Shown here piece after piece: positions 27,679 to 35,266 of a stretch of DNA of 42,879 nucleotides (position 1 is the stretch's first letter; each line of letters starts with the position of its first letter). Source of the DNA: a bacterium (GTDB taxonomy: Bacteria; Campylobacterota; Campylobacteria; Campylobacterales; Sulfurimonadaceae); contig JAHJGM010000066.1 in assembly GCA_018824305.1 (NCBI GenBank), forward strand, positions 1 to 42,879. Reading direction: 5' to 3'. The notes under the pieces were generated by a model. It made no database searches. It was not told the DNA's origin and worked only from the letters and a program-made list of their open reading frames with translations. Position numbers and translations under genes: made by a program.

Positions 27679-28348
27679 GCTTTTTGAAGCACTTCTTGAT
27701 GTTATACCGTTTGCTGCTTATGCCGTTGACATAGATACATATGAAGTTGTGTATGCGAACAAGATTATGAGAGAAAATATGTTTGCACCTCAAGAAAAAC
27801 ATTGTTGGGCAAAAGTTTTCGGACAAAATAAGATTTGTGATTGGTGCAGCATAAAAGATTTAAAAAATAGAAAATTAAAAAATAGAAGTGCTGAAAAGCT
27901 AACCCGAGATTTTTTTTATGAGATAGACGATAAATGGATAAAATCCTACAATGAACTTATCAGCTGGCCAGATGGCAGAGATGTAAAATATTCTATTTTA
28001 ATCGATATTACCGACCAAAAAGCGATACAAGGCGATATGATTCGAGCCCATGCAAAATTGGCAATGAATAATAAGCATATTACATTGACAAATAAAAACT
28101 TACAGATTACCAAGTTAAAATTTCAGAAATCTCTGAATGAATTAGAGAGTGTAAAAAAATCTAAATTCGAGCTTTTTCATACCATGAGTGATGAAATAAA
28201 AATGGCAATGGATACTACTTTGAGCAGTATAAATGCAATGAAAAAAACTACTCTTAGCCCGGAACAATCGGAGCGTATAAAAGCGATAGAAAACTCATCA
28301 AAAAATCTTTTAGATAAAATAGATAAACTTTCCAACTTTACTAAGTAA
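27665..28348 (+). CDS. PAS protein ending in a degenerate, catalytically dead HisKA
   Basis: This 227-residue protein is a tandem paralogue of the preceding cyclase over its first 120 residues, with C47, C58 and C61 at the same positions. The C-terminal part replaces GGDEF with a HisKA-like helical hairpin (KSKFELFHTMSDEIKMAM, then NLLDKIDKLSNFTK). The phospho-accepting His of the MSHEI motif is Asp here, and no HATPase domain follows. It may be a dimerisation partner or decoy, or the truncated remains of a kinase cut at the cassette border, since the mogA-tail repeat begins 15 nt after its stop. It overlaps the upstream gene by 14 nt and has an AGAGG ribosome-binding site. Confidence 0.75.
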   Translation: MIENKLFEALLDVIPFAAYAVDIDTYEVVYANKIMRENMFAPQEKHCWAKVFGQNKICDWCSIKDLKNRKLKNRSAEKLTRDFFYEIDDKWIKSYNELISWPDGRDVKYSILIDITDQKAIQGDMIRAHAKLAMNNKHITLTNKNLQITKLKFQKSLNELESVKKSKFELFHTMSDEIKMAMDTTLSSINAMKKTTLSPEQSERIKAIENSSKNLLDKIDKLSNFTK

Positions 28349-28363
28349 TCAAAGTATTTCTTA

Positions 28364-28420
28364 CCATATATTGAAACAAACGAAGAGGTCATCAAAGCAT
28401 TTAGACCGAAATCTAAATAA
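28364..28420 (+). pseudogene. Direct repeat, copy 2: orphan 3' end of mogA
   Basis: These 57 bases encode the same PYIETNEEVIKAFRPKSK tail as mogA but have no start or upstream coding part. The first 39 bases are identical to 23109-23147. The copy is in frame with the stop of the preceding PAS-HisKA gene. It marks the right border of the cassette and is probably the original mogA terminus, or a donor-derived one. Confidence 0.92.
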
Positions 28421-28482
28421 TTTTACTTTGAATTAAGGGCAAGACACATATCATTTACATATAGTTAGAAAAAGGGGAGAAA

Positions 28483-29325
28483 ATGAAAAAAATTTTATTG
28501 TCGCTTACTTTTGCAGCGACTTCTTTGCTCGCATTTTGTGATACGCAGGCTGGTCAGACCTGTAATAATCAGAGTGAGCTTTTCATCAGTAATCAGTCAA
28601 TAGTAAATGAGGTAGTCGTTGATACACCAAAAACAGATCTGATCACAAGTACGACAAATAAGTTCTCAGCTTCCGTACAGGCGATCCATTCGGATGATTT
28701 TAATATGTTTAATCTTCCGTTGGGTGCAAATATAGGTTCACATTTCGGAGCTGAAGTCAATGTCCCTTATATCTCTAAAAAAGATCAGGTAACAGGCGAT
28801 ACAAATAGTGGTATTGGTGATGTGTCAGCAGGCGGGAACTTTCATTTTGGTGCTATGAGCGAGGGGAGTGGACTTAACATTACGACACTGTTATATAAAA
28901 CAACTACAGGCGGCAGTAACAAGGGGCTTGGGTCTGATAAACCGGCATATACGCTTTCACATAAGTTCTCAAAATATATGATTAAAGAGATCGAAGGAAA
29001 TGCTATTTTTTCTTATACTTTCAATGACACTTCTGTTTCAGGGAACTCTTATCTTGCAGCACTGGGCGGTTCGATGCCGTGTTTACTTTATAATAAAATA
29101 CATACAAATGCGAAAATCTCCTATTTTCATATCGACAAAGTAGGTGACGGATTCCTGCTTCCTGAGGTAAAATCGGCTGATCTTTGGATAGGCTGGGATT
29201 TGAAACAGATTACGGCAAACATTCCGGTTTCTTTTGGTTTAAAAGTGCCTTTACTCAATGAAGTCGGCGGTGTGGATGCAGATAAAAAGTTTTTATTTTA
29301 TCTTAGTATGACGGGACTCTATTAA
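28483..29325 (+). CDS. Predicted outer-membrane beta-barrel protein
   Basis: This 280-residue protein has a signal peptide (residues 1-17, ending SLLAFC). Amphipathic strands of alternating pattern follow and end in an aromatic-terminated strand (FLFYLSMTGLY). The central GIGDVSAGGNFHFG segment is typical of the transporter/MetA-pathway type of outer-membrane barrel families. Two Cys near the mature N-terminus (FCDTQAGQTC) could form a disulfide or a lipid anchor. The function is not recognised. A strong AAGGGGAG ribosome-binding site precedes the ATG. Its 3' end overlaps the convergent xthA stop by 4 nt. Confidence 0.75.
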   Translation: MKKILLSLTFAATSLLAFCDTQAGQTCNNQSELFISNQSIVNEVVVDTPKTDLITSTTNKFSASVQAIHSDDFNMFNLPLGANIGSHFGAEVNVPYISKKDQVTGDTNSGIGDVSAGGNFHFGAMSEGSGLNITTLLYKTTTGGSNKGLGSDKPAYTLSHKFSKYMIKEIEGNAIFSYTFNDTSVSGNSYLAALGGSMPCLLYNKIHTNAKISYFHIDKVGDGFLLPEVKSADLWIGWDLKQITANIPVSFGLKVPLLNEVGGVDADKKFLFYLSMTGLY

Positions 29326-30098
29326 AAAGAGATCCTGATCCCTACAGGGCAGTGATCTGAGCCCGTGATCTCTGGCAGTATAAAAGCATCTTCGAGATTT
29401 TCTGCCAGATCTTCGGAGATAAAAAAATAATCTATTCTCCAGCCTACATTGTTCATCCTAGCGTTAAATCTGTAACTCCACCAACTGTAAGCATCAATTA
29501 CATCCCCGTGAACATATCTGAATGTATCGATATACCCGTGAGAAAGGAGTTTGTCTATCCAAGCTCTCTCTATTGGTAAAAATCCGCTTGTCTTTGAGTT
29601 TGCTTTTGGGTTTTTGAGGTCTATCTCGCGGTGGGCGGTGTTGACGTCGCCGCAGATAATGATCGATTTTCCCTCTTCACGAAGTTTCTCACAATGTTCT
29701 AAAAAGTCATCATAAAACTTCATCTTTAACCGTAGTCTTTCTTCATCCTTTTGTCCGTTTGGAAAGTAGACGTTAAAAAGAGCAATATCGCCAAAATGCT
29801 GCTCTATGATGCGTCCCTCATTCATTGTATCGATATCTTTACATGTAGAGTTATAATCGCTTTTGAGTGCTGAAAACGTAGCGGTTCCCGAGTAGCCTTT
29901 TTTTTCGGCGCTGTTGATTAGCACCTCATTGTGCTGCTTAAGAAAAAGAGTGTCGGGTATCTGCTCAGGAGTCGCTTTTATCTCCTGAAGGCATAAGATG
30001 TCCGTATCTCTCTCATCGAGCCATTTAAGCGCCTCTTTGGTGGCAATAGCACGTATTCCGTTGACGTTCCATGAGATTATTTCTATCGAGTCTGACAT
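29322..30098 (-). CDS. xthA: Exodeoxyribonuclease III (AP endonuclease)
   Basis: This 258-residue DNA-repair nuclease cuts 5' to abasic sites and has 3'-5' exonuclease activity. ISWNVNGIRA at the start, LCLQEIKA (metal-binding Glu), NVYFPNGQ, ICGDVNTAH, WSYRFNARMNNVGWRIDYF (split over two motifs) and the terminal GSDHCPVGI (catalytic His) are all intact. The length is typical. It stands alone, converging with the outer-membrane protein gene and separated by about 110 nt from the sdh operon upstream. Confidence 0.97.
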   Translation of the reverse strand: MSDSIEIISWNVNGIRAIATKEALKWLDERDTDILCLQEIKATPEQIPDTLFLKQHNEVLINSAEKKGYSGTATFSALKSDYNSTCKDIDTMNEGRIIEQHFGDIALFNVYFPNGQKDEERLRLKMKFYDDFLEHCEKLREEGKSIIICGDVNTAHREIDLKNPKANSKTSGFLPIERAWIDKLLSHGYIDTFRYVHGDVIDAYSWWSYRFNARMNNVGWRIDYFFISEDLAENLEDAFILPEITGSDHCPVGIRISF

Positions 30099-30171
30099 AG
30101 CGTTAATTTTTCCTCATTTGTATAATGCGAACTATAACACAAACGATAAAGAAAGTAAATTTTAAAGTATT

Positions 30172-30197
30172 CGCTCCCACGCTGGAGCATGGGAACG
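30172..30197. repeat. Palindromic repeat-like hairpin downstream of sdhE
   Basis: An 8-bp stem (30172-30179 with 30190-30197, one mismatch) encloses a 10-nt loop with a further GCT/AGC pairing. The core CTCCCACGCTGG resembles a palindrome I remember as dispersed in many proteobacteria (half-site GTTCCCACGCTG). It lies 11 nt beyond the sdhE stop and may serve as its terminator. Confidence 0.5.
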
Positions 30198-30207
30198 AGT
30201 TGAAATA

Positions 30208-31089
30208 TTATATGAAGTTTACGTTTGTAACGTGGTGTTTTAGACCTAACTCTTCAGATGTACAACCAAGAGCAAGTCCTAACATCTGTTGCATGTGTAG
30301 TACTGGCAGTGAAACTTCACGACCTATTGCAACTGATGCGTGATGTGTTTGCGTATCAAGTTTTAGATGACACAATGGACATGGTGTGACCATCCAGTCA
30401 GCATTTGCATCCATAGCACCCGCAACCGCATTTCCTGTAAGGATCGCAGCTGTACGCGGTGCTTGAAGCTCAGCATGGAAACCACAACATTTGTTTTTCT
30501 CGACATAATCCACGTTTACACCGCCACACGCGATGATCAGTTCATCAAGTGAAGTAGGGCGGTATGGATTTTCTGCACTTTTGTGAGATTCGTTTTGAAG
30601 TTCGGAAGGGCGGATGTTGTGACAACCGTAAAAAGGTGCGATGTTGAACTGGCTGAGAGGTTTTACGACCATTTTTTTGATCTCATCTAAGCCAAAATCA
30701 TCGATGATAGCGTACAGGAAATGAGTTATTTCTGAAGTACCTCTGTATGATAAACCGACTTCTGCAAGTTTTGCATTGACCTTAGCTTTTAGTTCAGGGT
30801 TGTGATCTAGTCTGTGTTTTGTCATAGCTGTGTTTAATTGACATGTATTACAGATAGTGACCATTGTAAGACCGTGTTTCTCAGCATAAGCGATGTTACG
30901 AGCATTTAATACCAAAGATAAAAAATCATCGTAATCTTGCAGGTGAGAAGCACCGCAGCAAGATGCTTCTGTCAGTTCCACAAGTTCTATACCAAGTTTT
31001 TTTGCAACTGCCATCGTTGACATCATCTGTTCAGGAGTACTCTCTTTAGCGGTACAACCTGTAAAAAGTGCATATCTTAATTTTTTCAT
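30208..31089 (-). CDS. sdhE: Succinate dehydrogenase/fumarate reductase subunit E (HdrB-like, two CCG domains)
   Basis: This 293-residue protein has two complete cysteine-rich CCG domains of the heterodisulfide-reductase subunit B type. The first has CTAKES, ASCCGASH and CNTCQLN; the second has YGCHNIRP, NKCCGFHAE and CPLCHLKL. These hold unusual iron-sulfur clusters and replace the haem-containing membrane anchor of classical succinate dehydrogenases in type-E enzymes. It is the last gene of an operon with the iron-sulfur and flavoprotein subunits, 12 nt after sdhB. Related Campylobacterota enzymes act as methylmenaquinol:fumarate reductases (Mfr) or succinate dehydrogenases. Confidence 0.92.
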   Translation of the reverse strand: MKKLRYALFTGCTAKESTPEQMMSTMAVAKKLGIELVELTEASCCGASHLQDYDDFLSLVLNARNIAYAEKHGLTMVTICNTCQLNTAMTKHRLDHNPELKAKVNAKLAEVGLSYRGTSEITHFLYAIIDDFGLDEIKKMVVKPLSQFNIAPFYGCHNIRPSELQNESHKSAENPYRPTSLDELIIACGGVNVDYVEKNKCCGFHAELQAPRTAAILTGNAVAGAMDANADWMVTPCPLCHLKLDTQTHHASVAIGREVSLPVLHMQQMLGLALGCTSEELGLKHHVTNVNFI

Positions 31090-31101
31090 TGCTTCTGACT
31101 C

Positions 31102-32085
31102 CTAGAACTTAGCTGTTGATGATGATTTGACAAGCTTTTTAATCTCATCTAATTTATCTGATTTTGGCATATTCCAAGGCAATACTATCTTGCCTTTTGT
31201 AAACATCTTGATAGCGACAGGGACATGTTTCATCACGCCGATATTTCCCTCAGAGTAGCGAACAAGTTCACCCTCATCGAGTAAGCCGTGTTTTGCTATA
31301 GAGTGTTTAAATCCAACCGCATGGCGAGTAGCGACATTGTTTGTTGCTACGCCTTTAGCAAAGATCATATTGTGAAGTTTTGTTATCTTTTCAATCGGAT
31401 CGACCTCTTTAGGACAAGCTTCTTGACACTCATAACATTTCACACAATCCCAGACGCCTTGAAACTCTTGATTGACTTCACTGATACGAGAAGTACCTGC
31501 TTGATCACGAACGTCAGCTTCAAAACGGTAAGCCGCAGCGAATGCCGCAGGTCCGATGAAGTCTTCGTTCACTTCCACTGCAGGACATGCATAGTGACAA
31601 GCTCCACATTGAATACAAAGATCCGAATCAAGCAGTCTTTCAGCCTCTTCTGGAGAAACCAGATTTTCCGATTCGGGATTGTCGTCAATATCGCTTACGA
31701 TGTAAGGCTGTACCTGTGCATGTTTTTCCCAGAAATCGGCTTTGTCGATGATCATGTCTTTTACGGCGCGTTTGATGCTTAGAGGCTCGATCGTGATCTC
31801 GTTGCCGAAAAGTTCGATCATATCGTTCATGCTCTCTTTACATGCAAGAGTAGAACGTCCGTTTACTTTGATAGCACAAGCTCCGCATATACCGTGACGA
31901 CAACTACGACGGTAAGAAAAACTACCGTCGTGATCCCATTTGATCCTGTTTAATATATCTAGTACAACCTCTTCAGAAGTGACTTCCATCTTATACTCTT
32001 TATAGTATGGAAGATAATCCTCGTCAGCATTGAAACGAAATACTTTAAAAGTTACATCTTGTGTAGTAATTTTATGAGTACCCAT
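31102..32085 (-). CDS. sdhB: Succinate dehydrogenase/fumarate reductase iron-sulfur subunit
   Basis: This 327-residue subunit carries electrons between flavoprotein and SdhE. The N-terminal plant-type ferredoxin cluster ligands are in RRSCRHGICGACAIKVNG and the later STLACKE. The C-terminal two-cluster domain has DLCIQCGACHYACPA and WDCVKCYECQEACPKEVDP. It is longer than E. coli SdhB (about 238 residues), with an extra C-terminal region as in other type-E enzymes. AAGGGGA lies 8 nt before its ATG, and the gap from sdhA is 14 nt. Confidence 0.95.
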   Translation of the reverse strand: MGTHKITTQDVTFKVFRFNADEDYLPYYKEYKMEVTSEEVVLDILNRIKWDHDGSFSYRRSCRHGICGACAIKVNGRSTLACKESMNDMIELFGNEITIEPLSIKRAVKDMIIDKADFWEKHAQVQPYIVSDIDDNPESENLVSPEEAERLLDSDLCIQCGACHYACPAVEVNEDFIGPAAFAAAYRFEADVRDQAGTSRISEVNQEFQGVWDCVKCYECQEACPKEVDPIEKITKLHNMIFAKGVATNNVATRHAVGFKHSIAKHGLLDEGELVRYSEGNIGVMKHVPVAIKMFTKGKIVLPWNMPKSDKLDEIKKLVKSSSTAKF

Positions 32086-32099
32086 ATTCTGTAATCCCC

Positions 32100-33812
32100 T
32101 TAGTAATTTCTTGCTTTTAACTCATGTTTACCAAGAGTTACAGGCATATAATCAAGTTTTAAATCGCCGTTTGCATCCATATATGCCATTGTGTGTTTTA
32201 AGAAGTTCTCATCATCACGAGCCGTAAAGTCTTCTCTATAGTGAGCACCGCGGCTCTCTTTTCTAGCAACTGCACATTCAACGATGAATGCAGAATAATC
32301 AAGCATGTGTCCAAGTTCGATAGCTTCTTGAAGTTCGGTATTGAACACCTTAGATTTATCGGCAATACGGATATTTTTAAATCTTACATGTAGCTCTTTT
32401 ACTTTTCTCACAGCTTCTTCTAAAGATTCTTGTGTTCTAAAAGCACCTGCATTGTGAGTCATACTCTCTTGCAGTTCTGCACGTAAAGCAGGAACGCTTT
32501 CGTTTCCATTATTGTTAAGTATCCATTCTATCTCAGCCATAGCAGTTTTTGCATCATCTGCATGAGCTTTTCTTAGTGGGATAGTATCGATCTCTTCGAC
32601 CATAGTCTTACCGACAAAACGTCCAAAAAGCAGTGCTTCAAGGACTGAGTTCGCACCCAGACGGTTGGCCCCATGGACAGAAACACATGAACACTCACCA
32701 GCAGCATAGAACCCTTCTACGAACTCATCGTTGTTTTTACGAACGTGACCAGGGATATCTACCGGGATACCACCCATAGAGTAGTGTGCAGTAGCAGAGA
32801 TAAGGATAGGCTCTTTTATCATGTCTAGACCAAGGAACGTGATAGCAAGATCACGAAGCTCAGGCAGTCTTTCCATGATAAGTTCTTTTCCTAAATGTGT
32901 TACATCTAAGTAAACAGCGTCTTTTCTTGGACCTACACCGCGACCCTCACGGATCTCATTCATAATAGCACGGCTGACAACGTCACGGCTAGCTAGTTCA
33001 AGAGCGTTTGGAGCATATTTTTCCATAAATCTTTCGCCAAGAGAGTTGAAAAGGCGTCCGCCTTCTCCACGAGCAGCTTCAGAGATAAGTACACCGTTTC
33101 CGGATAATCCAGACGGGTGGAATTGAACGAACTCCATATCTTCTAACGGAAGACCGTGACGAGCTACGATAGAAAGACCATCACCCGTGTTTGCATGCGC
33201 ATTAGAGTTGATCTTGAATGAACGAGCATAACCGCCTGTTGCAAACATCACAGATTTCGCGTTAAAGATCGCCATCTGCATATCACGGATATTAAACGCT
33301 ACGACACCTGAGACTTTACCGTCTTTATAGATAATGTCCGCTGCATACCACTCATCCCAAAACTTCACGCCTGCGCGGAAAGCTTGTTCATACATAGTCT
33401 GTAAAAGAGTAAGACCTGTTCTGTCTTTTGCATAACATGCACGTGGAGACGATTGACCTCCGAACGGGCGTTGAGCGATCTTGCCATCGGCAGTACGACT
33501 GAATGCCGCACCCATTCTTTCAGCCCAACGAATTGTTTCAGGCGCTTTTTGACACATGAATTCAACTGCATCTTGGTCAGCTAAATAATCAGAACCTTTT
33601 ACGGTATCAAACTCGTGTAACTCTATGCTGTCTTTATCACTAAGTGCTGCATTGATCCCGCCTTGTGCTGCACCGGAGTGAGAACGAAGTGGATGTAGTT
33701 TAGTTATAACAGCAACATTTTTGCCTGCATTTTGTAGTTCACGCGCAGCTGCACAACCTGCTAGTCCAGCTCCAACGATAACTGCATCATAAGTATAAAT
33801 AGGAATACTCAA
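32100..33812 (-). CDS. sdhA: Succinate dehydrogenase/fumarate reductase flavoprotein subunit (cytoplasmic form)
   Basis: This 570-residue subunit holds covalent FAD and the dicarboxylate site. The FAD-binding [14 protein letters not shown], the [16 protein letters not shown] segment with the flavin-linking His, [23 protein letters not shown], and [10 protein letters not shown] followed by GLYAAGE-like [10 protein letters not shown] are intact. The start is a TTG, with AAGGAAG 6 nt upstream and the FAD fold beginning at residue 8. There is no twin-arginine signal, unlike the periplasmic MfrA fumarate reductases I know from Wolinella and Campylobacter. This favours a cytoplasmic enzyme, possibly running as succinate dehydrogenase in a Krebs or reverse Krebs cycle. 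Confidence 0.95.
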   Translation of the reverse strand: MSIPIYTYDAVIVGAGLAGCAAARELQNAGKNVAVITKLHPLRSHSGAAQGGINAALSDKDSIELHEFDTVKGSDYLADQDAVEFMCQKAPETIRWAERMGAAFSRTADGKIAQRPFGGQSSPRACYAKDRTGLTLLQTMYEQAFRAGVKFWDEWYAADIIYKDGKVSGVVAFNIRDMQMAIFNAKSVMFATGGYARSFKINSNAHANTGDGLSIVARHGLPLEDMEFVQFHPSGLSGNGVLISEAARGEGGRLFNSLGERFMEKYAPNALELASRDVVSRAIMNEIREGRGVGPRKDAVYLDVTHLGKELIMERLPELRDLAITFLGLDMIKEPILISATAHYSMGGIPVDIPGHVRKNNDEFVEGFYAAGECSCVSVHGANRLGANSVLEALLFGRFVGKTMVEEIDTIPLRKAHADDAKTAMAEIEWILNNNGNESVPALRAELQESMTHNAGAFRTQESLEEAVRKVKELHVRFKNIRIADKSKVFNTELQEAIELGHMLDYSAFIVECAVARKESRGAHYREDFTARDDENFLKHTMAYMDANGDLKLDYMPVTLGKHELKARNY

Positions 33813-33972
33813 TTTGCCTTCCTTTTTAAGAGAAATAATGTTTTTATTGTATCTTGATATAGCTTGTGTAAGGTTAAAACGGCGGATTATTTAAACGAAG
33901 TTTTGTTATGTTACTATTTGAACCACTTATAACTCATATCGGAGTTATGACTAGTTCCATTTAGTAACAAAA
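33813..33972 (-). promoter_or_regulatory. Upstream region of the sdhABE operon
   Basis: These 160 bases separate sdhA from the upstream degenerate GGDEF gene. On the minus strand a TACAAT box (33846-33851) could be the -10 of the sdh promoter. A hairpin at 33929-33948 (7-bp ATAACTC stem, 6-nt loop, with a further GAAC/GTTC pairing outside) may end the GGDEF transcript or act as an operator. No T-run follows it. Confidence 0.4.
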
Positions 33973-35172
33973 TTAAAATTTCTCAGCGTGATCGCGTATT
34001 TGAGCAATGCGGTTTTGACCGTTTGCTTTTGCAGTTTGCAGTATCTCTTTTGCATTTGAGATCGCATCATCTAAAGATTTGTTGGCTTGTTTTATCAGAA
34101 AACCGCCGCTTAAGGTAAACGGGATCCTTTCGCCCTGCGGATTTTTGAATACAGCCTCTTCAATGCTTTTTCTAATCGAGTCACAGTCATTGAGAGCTTT
34201 GTCTTTTGATTCTCTTGATAAAACGACTGCAAACTGGTCATAATCGATGCGAGCAATAACATCGGTAGGCTGCTCATATAAAGATATAATGAAAGCTATC
34301 TTTTTAAGCATCGTCTGCGTTAGCTCTTTTGGCAGCTCTTTTTCATATTTTCTGAAATTATCGACTTCAAACACACAGACTGTGGTGTAGTTGCTGTCTT
34401 TCATTCCCTTCTTTTCTGAGTATGCGTGAACCATACCTTTATAGTTTTTTATTCCGGTGACGGGATCTACCATACTGGGATTTTGTGTGGTCGTAGGTTT
34501 TCTTACCATTCTTATTTTAATAGCGTCTACCTCTTCGGTAGCAATGGTCTCTGATGTTTTTTCTTGTCCGATCGCGTATAAAGAGCGTATATCGTTATAG
34601 ATGATCTTTAGTTTTTTGGAATACCAAAAAACACCGATCAGTGATAATAGAAAAGTTGTATAAAAAATCCACTGTGTGATGAAAAATTTGCTTTTATCAT
34701 ATTTTAGATTTTTATAAACAATCTCATCTAAATGAGATAAAAGAGCTTTTTTTGAACTGGTTAAGTCATTTAATTTTTTATCTAACTCTTCTGTGTTGTT
34801 TGCATAGTATAGATTTAATTGTTCAATATACTTATCTTCTGAATCCAATAATATTTTGATGTCATTATTGAATTCACTGCTAAATCCAAAAAGAGTTCCT
34901 AAAACATCATAAGAAGATATCGTATTTAAAGATAATGCCGTTGTCTTGAGATCAGCGCTCATCCCGCGTACTTGGATAATACTGTAATCAAGGTCGGCTC
35001 TGCCAAGGTCATATAGTTTATTGACAAGAACTTTTTGCTCTTGTATATTCTCTATTTTACGGAAAGAGGAGTATCTATTAAGCTCAATAAGAGAGATCAT
35101 AAATAATAAAATAGAGATCATTGTTAATAAAAATAGTAAGTTTTTAAACACAGATTGGATTGAAAATTTCAT
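33973..35172 (-). CDS. Membrane protein with degenerate GGDEF domain
   Basis: From the ATG at 35172 (AAGGA 8 nt upstream; an in-frame TTG lies 6 nt further out) this is 399 residues. TM1 (about 10-30) and TM2 (about 165-182) flank a helical periplasmic domain rich in Leu and Asn, like a four-helix-bundle sensor. The C-terminal GGDEF fold begins at PVTGIKNYKGMVHAY, but its active-site loop reads IDYDQF in place of GGDEF, so catalysis is unlikely. It may bind c-di-GMP or GTP, or act by protein contact. It lies upstream of the sdh operon on the same strand, 160 nt away, and diverges from thiL. Confidence 0.85.
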   Translation of the reverse strand: MKFSIQSVFKNLLFLLTMISILLFMISLIELNRYSSFRKIENIQEQKVLVNKLYDLGRADLDYSIIQVRGMSADLKTTALSLNTISSYDVLGTLFGFSSEFNNDIKILLDSEDKYIEQLNLYYANNTEELDKKLNDLTSSKKALLSHLDEIVYKNLKYDKSKFFITQWIFYTTFLLSLIGVFWYSKKLKIIYNDIRSLYAIGQEKTSETIATEEVDAIKIRMVRKPTTTQNPSMVDPVTGIKNYKGMVHAYSEKKGMKDSNYTTVCVFEVDNFRKYEKELPKELTQTMLKKIAFIISLYEQPTDVIARIDYDQFAVVLSRESKDKALNDCDSIRKSIEEAVFKNPQGERIPFTLSGGFLIKQANKSLDDAISNAKEILQTAKANGQNRIAQIRDHAEKF

Positions 35173-35252
35173 TACCAAAGTCCTTTTAAATTTATCACAT
35201 TCTTTAGTTATTCTATATAGATATAGTTTAACATATCCTTAATCACATTTCA

Positions 35253-35266
35253 TATAAAATAACTCT
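35253..35266 (+). promoter_or_regulatory. -10 box immediately upstream of thiL; predicted leaderless start
   Basis: TATAAA (35253-35258), or TAAAAT ending at 35260, lies 6-8 nt before the ATG at 35267, and no Shine-Dalgarno sequence is present. The transcript would begin at or within a base or two of the start codon. Confidence 0.45.

Noticed and set aside
23166-28363. Integrase, transposase or prophage genes expected for an inserted element
   Set aside because: All five genes in the interval are signalling genes; no recombinase motif is visible, so I do not call a complete mobile element.
31288-31782. Plus-strand ORF of 164 codons inside sdhB
   Set aside because: It is antisense to an unambiguous iron-sulfur subunit and has no recognisable domain or ribosome-binding site.
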